In this document: one piece after another, positions 24,885 through 33,738 of the stretch
Layout of the letters: the number at the start of each line of letters is the position of its first letter
How positions within the stretch are numbered: position 1 is the first letter of the stretch
Source of the DNA: Fimbriimonadaceae bacterium
GTDB lineage: Bacteria > Armatimonadota > UBA10988
Direction: 5' to 3'
Length of the DNA: 64,000 nucleotides
Assembly: GCA_020850355.1 (NCBI GenBank)
Contig: JADZEX010000044.1
Location: 1-64,000, forward strand
Position numbers and translations under genes: made by a program
Notes under the pieces: generated by a model
Told to the model about the DNA's origin: nothing
Databases searched by the model: none
What the model saw: the letters and a program-made list of their open reading frames with translations, nothing else

Positions 24885-27800
24885 GGCGCGGGCGCCGGGT
24901 CGCTGCTGACCAGCCGGAAGCCGACCTCTTCCGGATAGCGCCGCGTCTCGAACCCGTCGCGGTGCGCGAAGAGCAGCTTGTACGGGGGGCACATGAAGTT
25001 GCCGCCACGGGCCACGGCGATCTTCGGCGGGCCGCCGGCCGGTGCATTGACCGGGTCCTCGCTGGGCATCGTCTGGTAGAACCGGCCGTCGTAGGCGTCG
25101 CGGCACCACTCCGAGGCGTTGCCGGCGACGTCCACCAGGCCGTAGGCGTTGGGGTCGAACGAGCCGACCGGCGCCAGCCTGGCGAAGCCGTCGTCGTAGT
25201 CGAGGTACGACCACCAGTGCTTCGGCATCATGTTCTGGAGCTGCATCAGGCAGCGGTCCGCGAAGTTGCCCGCCCCCTGCCCGGGCAAGCTACCCTCCCA
25301 GGCGAACAGCTCGCGCTCGACACCGCCGCGGGCAGCCCGCTCCCACTGCGCCTCCGACGGCAGGCTGCGACCTGCCCAGGCGGCGTAGGCCTGCGCGCCA
25401 AGCCAGGTCACGAAGGTCGCCGGGTGGTTCTCGAAGCCCTTGCGCACCAGGAAGCGGGTGGTCGACTTCTCGATTTCCGGCTCGCAGTTGGCGCCACGCG
25501 CCTCACCCCGGACGACGCACCATTGCCGACGTTCGGCGTCGGTCGGCTTGCGGTCGTTGAGGAACCGCACGAACTGCTGGTTGGTGACCTCGTGGAGGTC
25601 GATCCAGTAGCCGCTGAGCTGCACCTGCCGCTCGGGTGAGAAGCCCCGGAAGCAGTCGTCGTCGAACTTCAGATGGGCCAGCATCAGCGAGCGCTGCGCC
25701 GTTTCACAATCGGCGGCGCTGGCGCCCATGATGAACTCGGCGGCCGGGATCCAGACCTGCGGCATGGCGTCGCTGGGGCAGATGCGGTAGCTCAACGACG
25801 GACGCAGCGCCGCGGCGGGCAGGTAGTCGGGCAGTCGAAACGGCGGCTTCGGCGGCGGCTTAGGTGCCTCGACCACGGCGGGCCTGGGCGCCTCGGGCAC
25901 CTTCTGCAAGGTCACCGCCGGCAGGCTCAGAGGCTGGCCGAGCTGCACCACGAAGGGCTGGTCAGCCGGCAGGTAGCCAGGCAGCTCAAAGCGGGCGCGG
26001 TAGGTGCCGGGCAGCAGCTTGACCATCCCCGGTGCCACCTGCAGCGTCTGGTCAGGCAGGCCGAAGCTCACCTTGGCACCAGGCGGCGCGCTGGTGAATC
26101 GCACTTCGACTGGCGCCGGCTGCAGCTCGAGGCTGGCGCTGGTCAGCTCGTCGGGCCGCACCACCACCTTGGTTTCGCCGGGCAGGTAACCGGCCTGGCG
26201 GCCCGCCACGGGGTACTCGCCGGGCGGCAACTCCAGCTCACAGGGCGCCGTCAGCGGCGGCCGGCCCGGCAGCTCGACGCTGGCGCCAGCCGGTGTCGCG
26301 GTGATCCGCAGGCGACCCAGGACGGCTGCCAGCTCGACCGGCTCGGGCGAGTGGACGCCGGCCGGGGTGGCGGTCAGGGCAAACTCGCTGGCGCGGTACC
26401 CGGGCAGTGCCAAGCGGATGGTGTGCGGCCCGGCAGGCACGGTCAGAGTGGCGGGTGTGGTCCGCTCGGTGTCCTGCCCGTCGAGCAGGATCCGCGCCCG
26501 CGCCGGGACGCTGCTCACGACGACCGTCGCCGGGAGGGCTTCCAGCTTCACGCTGGGCAGCACCGTCGGGCGGTCAGCGGCCGCCGTGACGTTCAGCACG
26601 GCCTCCTTGTAGCCGTCGCGGCGCAGCACCACTTGCCGCTCGAAGGGCACCCCGAAGGTCACCGACTCGGGCGTCCGACGGCCGCTGTCGGTCAGTGCGC
26701 CGGTCGCGTCGCGCAACCAAATGGCGGCGCCTTCGGGCACCGACTGCAGGCGCACCTCGGCCAACAGCGGGTCGAGGCGGAAGGAGGGTGGGGTGACCAG
26801 TTGGCCAGCCCGCACGATCACGGTCTGAGTCGCCGGCCGGACACCGGACGCCCGTACCTCGACCTGATGCTCGCCGGTCGGCAGCACCAGCATCGCAGGC
26901 GTCGACTGGTCCAGCTTGGCGCGGTCGACCCAGATCTCCGCCCCGGCGACGCTGGCGTTGACCAGCACCTGGCCGACCAGGCGGGTCAGGTCGGCCATCA
27001 CGGGGGTCTGTTTGCCGGCCACCAGAGTCGTCGTGAAGCTGCGGTCCTCGTGATCCGGCAGAGTCACCCGCAGCGCCAGCGCGCCGGCTGGGCCGCGGTA
27101 GAGCAGCGGCGTGACGCCGAGGTTGTCGCCGCCCAACCAGACGGTGGCCCCGGCCGGCCGCGACTGCACCAGCGCTTCGGCCGCGGGCGGCAGGGCGACC
27201 GGCTTCGGACCGGGTGGCGGCGCGGTGCGGAGCTTGATGCTGGCGCTCTGCATGCCCGGGTCGAGCGCCAGCTCCAGCCGCTCGGTCTGGTAGCCGGGCA
27301 GCACCACGCTGTAGGTGGCCTCCTCGCCCGCCTCACCGTCGACCTCCAGCGGCGTGGTGCCGAGGAGCTGCCCGGCAGGTTCGTCGGGGCGCTTGCGAAA
27401 GACCTTCGCCGCCGCGGGCGTGACCGTGATCCGCAGCTTGCTCTTCGGCCGTGCCGGCAGCACCACGAACTCCCAGTTACCGCTGACCTTCTCGGCCTGG
27501 GGCAACTGCGACTTCTGTGGGTGGGTCCGGTTCCAGTCCGAGACACCGCCCTGCACTTTGTCGACCAGGCCACCCAGGCGGACCTGACCGTCTGGCGATC
27601 GCGCGCTGTCGAACGCCTGCAGCAGGTAGTGCGCAAAGACGCCCTGGCGCTCCTCGGGAATCTCCCAGGCCCGCTGCCCGACGCTGCAGGCCATCACCGT
27701 GGTGAGGTTCGGCACCAACTCGAGCCTCAGCCGCAGGTCCTTCGAGAAGCCCGCCTCCAGACTGCCGTCCTCGTCTCCTTTGCCGGCTCGCGGGTCGTTG

Positions 27801-28300
27801 CGGCAGGCATCGATCAGCAGCAGCACGTTGGCCGCCGCCAGGCCGGACAGCAGGGCCTCCGCCTCCTTGACCGCCAGGGCCGTCCCCGGCACGTCGTCGG
27901 GGTCGGTGTCGGAGGTCAGCAGGTAACTGGTCTGCTCGAGGCAGAGACCGTGTCCGGAGAAGAACACGATCACCGTGTCGCCGGCCTGCGCCTCGTCGCG
28001 GAGCTTGCGCAGTCGACTGCGTAGCAGCCCGCGGGTGGGGCGCGCGGAGTCGGTCAGCAGCGGGTGCTGTTCGCGCTGCTGCGGCGTGAAGTCGGCCGAC
28101 AGCAGCACGCGGATGTTGCGCTTCGGAATGCCGCAGCGGGCGAACCGCTCGGCGACCGTCAGCGCGTCGGTCGCGGCGAAGTTGAGGTCGGTGATCGAGT
28201 CATGGTCGTAGTTGCTGACCCCGATCGTCAGGACATGGTACTGTCCCGCCTGGGCCCCGGCGACCGCCAACCAGAGCAGCAGACACCAGCGAGTCGACAT
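24881..28300 (-). CDS. Secreted caspase-PEGA-SUMF1 fusion protein
   Basis: The protein is 1139 residues. A signal peptide (about 1-19) is followed by a caspase/metacaspase p20-like domain with the catalytic pair His117 (VFFSGHG) and Cys166 (LLIDACRND). Seven PEGA-like beta repeats span about residues 280-800 (each ending in a GYxxxx turn such as LPGYRASEFAL). The C-terminal 270 residues are a SUMF1/formylglycine-generating-enzyme-type domain (VWIPAAEFIMGA, EVTNQQFVRFLN, SEAQWERAARGG, DVAGNASEWCRDAY, ARGGNFMCPPY). Only the first of the two FGE copper-site cysteines is retained, so formylglycine formation is doubtful. ATG 28300 is chosen for its GGGAG site and signal peptide. It lies 76 nt after hypD on the same strand. 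Confidence 0.88.
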   Translation of the reverse strand: MSTRWCLLLWLAVAGAQAGQYHVLTIGVSNYDHDSITDLNFAATDALTVAERFARCGIPKRNIRVLLSADFTPQQREQHPLLTDSARPTRGLLRSRLRKLRDEAQAGDTVIVFFSGHGLCLEQTSYLLTSDTDPDDVPGTALAVKEAEALLSGLAAANVLLLIDACRNDPRAGKGDEDGSLEAGFSKDLRLRLELVPNLTTVMACSVGQRAWEIPEERQGVFAHYLLQAFDSARSPDGQVRLGGLVDKVQGGVSDWNRTHPQKSQLPQAEKVSGNWEFVVLPARPKSKLRITVTPAAAKVFRKRPDEPAGQLLGTTPLEVDGEAGEEATYSVVLPGYQTERLELALDPGMQSASIKLRTAPPPGPKPVALPPAAEALVQSRPAGATVWLGGDNLGVTPLLYRGPAGALALRVTLPDHEDRSFTTTLVAGKQTPVMADLTRLVGQVLVNASVAGAEIWVDRAKLDQSTPAMLVLPTGEHQVEVRASGVRPATQTVIVRAGQLVTPPSFRLDPLLAEVRLQSVPEGAAIWLRDATGALTDSGRRTPESVTFGVPFERQVVLRRDGYKEAVLNVTAAADRPTVLPSVKLEALPATVVVSSVPARARILLDGQDTERTTPATLTVPAGPHTIRLALPGYRASEFALTATPAGVHSPEPVELAAVLGRLRITATPAGASVELPGRPPLTAPCELELPPGEYPVAGRQAGYLPGETKVVVRPDELTSASLELQPAPVEVRFTSAPPGAKVSFGLPDQTLQVAPGMVKLLPGTYRARFELPGYLPADQPFVVQLGQPLSLPAVTLQKVPEAPRPAVVEAPKPPPKPPFRLPDYLPAAALRPSLSYRICPSDAMPQVWIPAAEFIMGASAADCETAQRSLMLAHLKFDDDCFRGFSPERQVQLSGYWIDLHEVTNQQFVRFLNDRKPTDAERRQWCVVRGEARGANCEPEIEKSTTRFLVRKGFENHPATFVTWLGAQAYAAWAGRSLPSEAQWERAARGGVERELFAWEGSLPGQGAGNFADRCLMQLQNMMPKHWWSYLDYDDGFARLAPVGSFDPNAYGLVDVAGNASEWCRDAYDGRFYQTMPSEDPVNAPAGGPPKIAVARGGNFMCPPYKLLFAHRDGFETRRYPEEVGFRLVSSDPAPAP

Positions 28301-28351
28301 CGCGGCTCTCCCGTGCCGCCGCGCTCCAAGCCGGCGGCTCGCCACGTCCCC

Positions 28352-28366
28352 CCGGGCGTCGCCCGG
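28352..28366 (-). terminator. Small hairpin after hypD
   Basis: CCGGGC (28352-28357) pairs with GCCCGG (28361-28366) around a 3-nt loop in the 76-bp gap between hypD and the caspase gene. A second short hairpin (GCCGCCG with CGGCGGC, about 28316-28338) lies closer to the caspase start. No T-run follows, so read-through into the caspase gene is possible. Confidence 0.25.
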
Positions 28367-28376
28367 CAGCTTGCCC

Positions 28377-29468
28377 TCAGGCCACCTGCCCGCCGTATTG
28401 GTGCCAGATGTAGCAGGTTCCTTCTTGCGACACCATGCATGGCCCGTACGGCCGGAGGGGGTGGCAGGCGCTTCGGAAGAGTCCGCACTCCGGCGGCTTG
28501 ATCTGCCCCAGCATCACCCGGTTGCACTGACAACCGGCTGGCATCTCGGCGGACTCAGCGCTGATTCGGAGGTCGAAGCGGACCCGCGCGTTCAGCTCGT
28601 CGAAGCGCTCCTGCAGCAGCAGGCCGGTGTCCGGCAGCTCGCCGAGGCCGCGCCAGACCGACGGGCGCACGTCAAAGGTGCGCGCCAGCGCCGCTTGCGC
28701 CTTGGCGCTGCCGTGCGGCTTCACCAGCCGGCGGTAGACATTGCCCAGGGCGGCGTTCTCCTGGCGCAGTTGGCGCAGGATTTCGCGAACGGCCAACAGC
28801 AGATCGACCGGTTCGAAGCCGGCCACGATGCAGGGCAGGTCGAACTCCGTGACCAGCGGACGCCAGGCCTCGGCGCCGATTACCACCGACACGTGGCCGG
28901 GCGCGATCAGCGCGTCGACCTCGATCTCGCCGGACCGCAGCAGCAGGGCCATCGCCGGCGGGGTCAGGCGGTGGGCCGTCAAGACCGACAGGTTGGCCGG
29001 CGGCCCGGCCTGCACCAGGGCTGCGGTCGGGGCGGCGGTGGTCTCGAAGCCGACGGCGAAGAAGCAGACCTCGCGGCCGGGATTCTCGCGGGCCTGGCGA
29101 ACGCAGTCGGCCGGCGAGTAGACGAGTTTGATGTCAGCGCCCTGTGCCGCGGCGTCGAGCAGCGAGCCCTCGCTGGTCGGCACGCGGAGCATGTCGCCAT
29201 AGGTCAGCAGCAGCGCGCCGCGGCGCGCCACCGCCAGCGCCTCGCGGACCTCGTGCTCCGGGCAGACGCAGACCGGGCAGCCCGGCCCGGCGATCAGCTC
29301 GACCTGCGGCGGCAGCAGGCTGCGCAACCCCCACTGACTGAGGCTGTGCTCGTGCGACCCGCAGACGTGCATGATCTTGACCGGCGCCTCGACCGGGGCC
29401 AGGCGCTCGATCTCGCGGACCAGCGCGGCGACCAGATCCCGTGACTGGTACTGCTCAAGACTGGGCAT
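28377..29468 (-). CDS. hypD: Hydrogenase maturation protein HypD
   Basis: The protein is 363 residues, normal for HypD. HypD with HypC assembles the Fe(CN)2CO unit of [NiFe]-hydrogenase. Conserved motifs are all present: MHVCGSHEHS, GPGCPVCVCP, GFETTAAPT, APGHVSVVIG, and the C-terminal [4Fe-4S] cysteines in CQCNRVMLGQIKPPECGLF and the later CHPLRPYGPC segment. It overlaps the end of hypC by 14 nt. The expected next gene, hypE, is not present; a caspase-fusion gene follows instead. Confidence 0.95.
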   Translation of the reverse strand: MPSLEQYQSRDLVAALVREIERLAPVEAPVKIMHVCGSHEHSLSQWGLRSLLPPQVELIAGPGCPVCVCPEHEVREALAVARRGALLLTYGDMLRVPTSEGSLLDAAAQGADIKLVYSPADCVRQARENPGREVCFFAVGFETTAAPTAALVQAGPPANLSVLTAHRLTPPAMALLLRSGEIEVDALIAPGHVSVVIGAEAWRPLVTEFDLPCIVAGFEPVDLLLAVREILRQLRQENAALGNVYRRLVKPHGSAKAQAALARTFDVRPSVWRGLGELPDTGLLLQERFDELNARVRFDLRISAESAEMPAGCQCNRVMLGQIKPPECGLFRSACHPLRPYGPCMVSQEGTCYIWHQYGGQVA

Positions 29469-29688
29469 CGGCGTCCCCCGGCTGCAGCTCGTCGAACAGT
29501 GCCCAGGTGCTCTCCGCCTCAGCCTCGTCGAGCACCGTCAAGGCATAGCCGGCATGGATGATCACATGATCGCCCACCGCCACCTCGTCGAGCAGATCGC
29601 GGCGCGCCCGCTGCGTGACGCCGTGCAGCTCGACGACGACTTCGTCAGACGTCACGGCAGTGACCTTCATCGGTACGGCGAGACACAT
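29455..29688 (-). CDS. hypC: Hydrogenase maturation chaperone HypC
   Basis: The protein is 77 residues and begins MCLAVPMKV, the invariant HypC/HupF N-terminus whose Cys2 binds the iron centre and HypD. The rest folds as a small beta-barrel (VGDHVIIHAGYALTVLDEAEA). Its ATG overlaps the stop codon of hypF by one base (TGATG), and its end overlaps hypD by 14 nt, so all three genes are translationally coupled. Longer upstream starts in the same frame would lie inside hypF and are unlikely. Confidence 0.95.
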   Translation of the reverse strand: MCLAVPMKVTAVTSDEVVVELHGVTQRARRDLLDEVAVGDHVIIHAGYALTVLDEAEAESTWALFDELQPGDADAQS

Positions 29689-31961
29689 CAGTGGTTCCCC
29701 AGTGCTGCTGCCACCACCGCCTGCCCGAGGCTGAGACCGCCATCGTTGGGCGGCACACGGCGGTGCACAAGCACCTCGAGACCTTTCGACTGCAACTGGC
29801 TTGCCAGCAGCTCCAACAGCAACAGGTTCTGGAAGCAGCCGCCGCTCAGCGCGACCGTCGCGACGCCCGTGGCGTCGGCCAGTTGCCGACACAGGTCGGC
29901 GGTGGTCTGCGCCAGCCCGCGGTGGAAGCGCATCGCCAAGACCGGCGCTGCGACGCCGGCCAGGCGCTGCTCGACGGCCGCCCGCAGGGCCGGCTCCCAG
30001 TCGATCTGGCGGACCTCACCGGGCAGCAGCCCAAACGGCAGCCGGCCTGCCTCGGCGGGGTCGGCCTGACCCTCCAAAGCGACCGCCGCCTCGCCTTCGT
30101 AGCGGCTCGTGGGGCGGCACCCGAGCAGCGCGCTGAAGGCGTCGAACAGCCGGCCGGCCGAGCTGGTCGCCGGGCATTGCACCTGGCGGGCAATCATCTG
30201 GCGGACGAACGCTGCCCGCGCGGCGTCGGGCCACCAGGCCTCCGGCAGCGGCAGCCCGACCTGCTGCGCCAGCGCCAGGGCGATCCGCCAGCCCTGCCGG
30301 ACCGCGGCCTCCCCGCCGGGCAGCACGAACGGCCGCAGGTGGGCCAGGCGACGGTAGCCGCGACAATCTGCCAGCAACACCTCGCCACCCCAGATGCTGC
30401 CATCGGGGCCCAGCCCGGTGCCGTCAAAGGTCACCCCGAGCACTGCGTCAGCGCGGTCGTGGTCGGCCAGGCAGGCTGCCACGTGCGCGTGATGGTGCTG
30501 CACGGCAATGGTGGGCAGGCCCGCCGCCGCGGCCCGTTGCACGGCGTAGCGCGTGGCCAGGTAGTCGGGATGCAGGTCGTGGGCCAAGACGGCCGGACGC
30601 AAGCCGAAGAGCTGTTCGTAGTCGGCGATGCCGGCCTCGAACGAGGCCAACGCCGGCTCGCTTTCCAGGTCGCCGACGTGCGGCGAGAGGAACGCCTCGC
30701 CGTCGTGCAGCAGGCAGAAGGTGTTCTTCTGGTGAGCCCCGACCGCCAGCACCGTGGCCGGTCGCCGTTGGCTGAGCCGCACTGGCTCGGGCGCGTAGCC
30801 GCGACTGCGCCGCAGTGGCAGCAGGCCGCCCGACCAGGCCACCGCCACACTGTCGTCGCAGCGCCGGGCAATCCGCCGGTCGTGCGTCAGCACCGCCTCG
30901 ACCAGCGGCCCGAGCCGCGCCAGGGCCTCGTCGTCGGCGTACGCCATCGGCTCGTCGGAGAGGTTGCCCGAGGTCAGCACCAGGGGCTCGCCAACCGCCG
31001 CCAGCAGCAGGTGGTGCAACGGCGTGTAGGGCAGCAGCAGCCCGACGCGACGCAGCCCCGGGGCCACCTCTGGCGCCAGATCGTAGGCGGCTCCCTGCGG
31101 CAGTAGCACAATCGGCGCGGCGGGCGAGGCCAGCAGCGTGGCCGCCGCCGGGCTGACCGTCGCCACTGCCCGGGCCGCCGCCAGGTCGGCCACCATCACG
31201 GCCAGCGGCCGGGCCTCGCGCAGTTTGCGCTCCCGCAGTGTTGCGACGGCCGCCGAGCTGCGGGCGCGGCAGGCCAGGTGGTAGCCACCCAGGCCCTTTA
31301 CCGCCAGCACGGCGTCGGACCGCAACAGCTCCGCGGCGGTGGCCAGCGGCGCACCCGGCAGGGGCTCCCCGGTGCCGCTGAGCAGGCGCAGTTGCGGACC
31401 ACAGACCGGGCAGGCGACGGGCTGCGCGTGGAAGCGGCGGTCGCCCGGGTCGTGGTACTCGGCGGCACACGCGGCGCACAGCGGGAACCCGGCCATCGTC
31501 GTCCGCGGCCGGTCATAGGGCACCGCGGTGATGATGCTGAAGCGCGGACCGCAGTGGGTGCAGTTGGTGAAGGCGTACCCGGCGCGGCGGTCGGCGGGAT
31601 CGGCCACCTCGGCGCAGCAGGCCGGGCAGGTCGCCAGATCGGGCAGCACCCAGGCCAGCTCACGGCCCCGGTCGGCGCTGGCGGCAATCAGGAACTCGGC
31701 GTCACCCTGCACCGGGAGTTCACGGACCACCAGCTCGGCGATCTGCCCCGGCGGCGGGAACTCCGCCAGCAGGCGGGCCTGGAAGTGGGCCAGCTCGGCC
31801 GGCGAACCTTCGGCCTCGATCACCGCCCCCTGGCCGTCGTTGCGCACCTCGCCGGACACGCCGCAGGCGCGCGCCAAACGGTAGACGAACGGTCGACAAC
31901 CAACCCCCTGCACCAACCCGCGCAGCCGCAGCTCGCGCCGACTTCGTGGTCCGCTCGTCAT
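29688..31961 (-). CDS. hypF: Carbamoyltransferase HypF
   Basis: The protein is 757 residues, the usual length. HypF makes the thiocyanate precursor of the cyanide ligands of [NiFe]-hydrogenase from carbamoyl phosphate. Domains in order: acylphosphatase (about 1-90, RLRGLVQGVGCRPF), two zinc fingers (CPAC...CTHC, CAAC...CPVC), a YrdC-like domain (AVKGLGGYHLAC) and a Kae1-like domain with the metal motif HHHAHVAACL. ATG 31961 begins directly at the acylphosphatase domain. There is no clear ribosome site, and a -10-like TATGCT lies only 13 nt before the ATG, suggesting a very short or absent 5' leader. Confidence 0.95.
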   Translation of the reverse strand: MTSGPRSRRELRLRGLVQGVGCRPFVYRLARACGVSGEVRNDGQGAVIEAEGSPAELAHFQARLLAEFPPPGQIAELVVRELPVQGDAEFLIAASADRGRELAWVLPDLATCPACCAEVADPADRRAGYAFTNCTHCGPRFSIITAVPYDRPRTTMAGFPLCAACAAEYHDPGDRRFHAQPVACPVCGPQLRLLSGTGEPLPGAPLATAAELLRSDAVLAVKGLGGYHLACRARSSAAVATLRERKLREARPLAVMVADLAAARAVATVSPAAATLLASPAAPIVLLPQGAAYDLAPEVAPGLRRVGLLLPYTPLHHLLLAAVGEPLVLTSGNLSDEPMAYADDEALARLGPLVEAVLTHDRRIARRCDDSVAVAWSGGLLPLRRSRGYAPEPVRLSQRRPATVLAVGAHQKNTFCLLHDGEAFLSPHVGDLESEPALASFEAGIADYEQLFGLRPAVLAHDLHPDYLATRYAVQRAAAAGLPTIAVQHHHAHVAACLADHDRADAVLGVTFDGTGLGPDGSIWGGEVLLADCRGYRRLAHLRPFVLPGGEAAVRQGWRIALALAQQVGLPLPEAWWPDAARAAFVRQMIARQVQCPATSSAGRLFDAFSALLGCRPTSRYEGEAAVALEGQADPAEAGRLPFGLLPGEVRQIDWEPALRAAVEQRLAGVAAPVLAMRFHRGLAQTTADLCRQLADATGVATVALSGGCFQNLLLLELLASQLQSKGLEVLVHRRVPPNDGGLSLGQAVVAAALGNH

Positions 31962-31973
31962 GCCCGCCAGAAT

Positions 31974-31979
31974 AGCATA
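31974..31979 (-). promoter_or_regulatory. Candidate -10 box for hypFCD
   Basis: The minus strand reads TATGCT 13-18 nt before the hypF ATG, the same hexamer as two other promoters in this window. No clear -35 is seen at 16-18 bp. A start of transcription near 31967 would leave a leader of about 6 nt. Confidence 0.3.
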
Positions 31980-32006
31980 GTCGAAGTAATAGACAGTCGG
32001 GTCCAC

Positions 32007-32043
32007 AAAAGCCGACGGCCGGGCGCGGTGCCCGGCCGTCGGC
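32007..32043 (-). terminator. Rho-independent terminator of pseudopilin gene
   Basis: A perfect 14-bp stem (32011-32024 with 32030-32043) around loop GCGGT is followed on the minus strand by TTTT (32010-32007). This is the clearest intrinsic terminator in the window and ends the 32064-32762 gene. Confidence 0.88.
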
Positions 32044-32063
32044 CGCGAAGCTGTCGAGCGGAC

Positions 32064-32762
32064 TCAGAGGTTCGAGTTCCACTCGTTGTCGTACTCGTTG
32101 GCGTTGGTGTTCTTGTCGGTGAAGATCGGCTCCAACTTCGACCACTTGACATGGCCGTCGACGTAGCAGTTGTTCATGCCGTCGTTGTGCCGGTTCCAGC
32201 CGACCTGGCCGCGGTTCTGGGTGAGGTCCATCACACCAGCGCCGATGGAGTAGGGCGTGGCGCCCTCGCCCTCGGCGTACATGATCGTCCCGGCCGGGCG
32301 AGCGACTGCCGACATCGCGCGGCCCTGCGGGCCGGTGCAGTTCTTCGGGGCGCCGCCAGCGATGGTCATGCCCCAACCGTTGATGCCGTAGGCATAGCGC
32401 AGCGTGCCGGTGCTCGGGTTGCCAGCATCGGCGACGTCCCAGAACGAGTTCGGCGTGACCGTCGTGTTGCGCGTCATGCGGTACTGCCGCGAGGGGCAGT
32501 CCATCGTCTGGCTGTTCTTCATGTAGGGCTGCACCAGGTCGCCCCACTTCTGGTTGCCGCGCGCAAACGGCACGTAGATCTCGTCGTAGTCCTGAGCATA
32601 CGACAACGAGGCGATGCCGATCTGCTTCATGTTCGAGGCGCAACTCGACTGCCGGGCCTTCTCGCGGGCCTTGGCGAAGACCGGGAAGAGAATGGCTGCG
32701 AGAATGGCGATGATCGCAATCACCACCAATAGTTCAATGAGGGTGAATCCTCGCTTCTTCAT
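32064..32762 (-). CDS. Pseudopilin-like protein, tandem copy B
   Basis: The protein is 232 residues. [20 protein letters not shown] is a canonical class III-type prepilin leader, cleaved after Gly with N-methylation of Phe. [16 protein letters not shown] and a globular domain follow, with H-X9-DG ([16 protein letters not shown]). It closely matches the next gene upstream over most of its length, so the pair arose by tandem duplication. AGGAG lies 6 nt before the ATG. It has its own promoter candidate (32878-32906) and its own terminator. These proteins are probably surface or secretion-associated; the exact role is unknown. Confidence 0.92.
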   Translation of the reverse strand: MKKRGFTLIELLVVIAIIAILAAILFPVFAKAREKARQSSCASNMKQIGIASLSYAQDYDEIYVPFARGNQKWGDLVQPYMKNSQTMDCPSRQYRMTRNTTVTPNSFWDVADAGNPSTGTLRYAYGINGWGMTIAGGAPKNCTGPQGRAMSAVARPAGTIMYAEGEGATPYSIGAGVMDLTQNRGQVGWNRHNDGMNNCYVDGHVKWSKLEPIFTDKNTNANEYDNEWNSNL

Positions 32763-32877
32763 GTCCTGCTCCTGAACGGGGCCGTGGCCCGGCCCTTTGT
32801 GTAGTGTCTGGTCGCTGCGGTCCGATGGAGCGCTGCGCCGGGGCCGTCACGGGGCACCAGCGAGGGCTCCACGAGAG

Positions 32878-32906
32878 AGCGTAGTGCGTCCAGGGCAGGG
32901 TGTCCA
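32878..32906 (-). promoter_or_regulatory. Promoter candidate for pseudopilin copy B
   Basis: The minus strand has -35 TGGACA (32901-32906), a 17-bp spacer and -10 TACGCT (32878-32883). It lies just downstream of the copy A terminator and would give an untranslated leader of roughly 110 nt. Confidence 0.45.
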
Positions 32907-32931
32907 GGGTGTTAGGAAGACGTAACGTGAT

Positions 32932-32966
32932 CCGGCAGCGCGGGCCCGGCTGGCCCGCGCTGCCGG
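32932..32966 (-). terminator. Strong hairpin after pseudopilin copy A
   Basis: A perfect 15-bp stem (32932-32946 with 32952-32966) surrounds a 5-nt loop, 21 nt after the stop codon of copy A. On the minus strand the following bases are only moderately T-rich. Position and stem length support termination between the two tandem pilin genes. Confidence 0.65.
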
Positions 32967-32987
32967 CTGCGACCTCGGTCAACCGCC

Positions 32988-33680
32988 TCAGGGCCGGTTG
33001 CTGTTCCAGTCGTTGTCGAACTCGGTGGTGCTGCCGCCCAGGTCGGCGGTCAGGGCGTCGATCTTGGCCCACTTGACGTGGCCGTCGACGTAGGCGTTGT
33101 TCATGCCGTCGTTGTGGCGGTTCCAGCCGCACTGCCCCTGGGCGTTCGGCACGTCCATCACGCCAGCGCCGATGGAGTAGGGCGTGGCGCCCTCACCCTC
33201 GGCGTACATCACGACGTTGGCGGGGCGGTTGACGGTGGACATCGCCCGGCCCTGCGGCCCGACGCAGAACTTGGCGGTCGTTGCCAGGCTCCAGGCATTG
33301 ATGCCGTAGGCGTAGCGGTAGGTTGCCGTGCCGGGGTTGCCCGCGTCGGCGACATCCCAGTAGAACGGCGGCGTGCCAGCGGTGTTGAGCGTCACGCGGT
33401 ACTGCCGCGACGGGCAGTCCATGGTTTGCGTGTTCTTCATGTACGGGGTGATCAGGTCGCCCCACTTCTGGTTGCCGCGCGCAAACGGCACGTAGATCTC
33501 GTCGTAGTCCTGCGTGTACGACAACGAGGCGATGCCGATCTGCTTCATGTTGGACTGGCAACTCGACTGACGGGCCTTCTCGCGGGCCTTGGCAAAGACC
33601 GGGAACAGAATCGCGGCCAGGATGGCGATGATGGCGATCACCACCAGCAACTCGATGAGGGTGAACCCTCGCTTCTTCAT
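32988..33680 (-). CDS. Pseudopilin-like protein, tandem copy A
   Basis: The protein is 230 residues with the same prepilin leader as copy B ([20 protein letters not shown]) and near-identical segments such as [18 protein letters not shown] and [11 protein letters not shown]. Differences cluster in the middle and at the C-terminus. ATG 33680 has GGAGG 8 nt upstream; earlier in-frame starts would put a long hydrophilic stretch before the prepilin signal. The family is the DUF1559-like pseudopilin group. Confidence 0.92.
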   Translation of the reverse strand: MKKRGFTLIELLVVIAIIAILAAILFPVFAKAREKARQSSCQSNMKQIGIASLSYTQDYDEIYVPFARGNQKWGDLITPYMKNTQTMDCPSRQYRVTLNTAGTPPFYWDVADAGNPGTATYRYAYGINAWSLATTAKFCVGPQGRAMSTVNRPANVVMYAEGEGATPYSIGAGVMDVPNAQGQCGWNRHNDGMNNAYVDGHVKWAKIDALTADLGGSTTEFDNDWNSNRP

Positions 33681-33738
33681 CTGGTAATCCTCCGCCGCGC
33701 AGCGGACTGCGCAGCTCGACGTCTGATCTGTCTGCCAC

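Noticed and set aside
25673-28024. A plus-strand frame of 783 codons opposite the caspase fusion
   Set aside because: No start signal and no recognisable domain; the opposite strand encodes the caspase and SUMF1 motifs.
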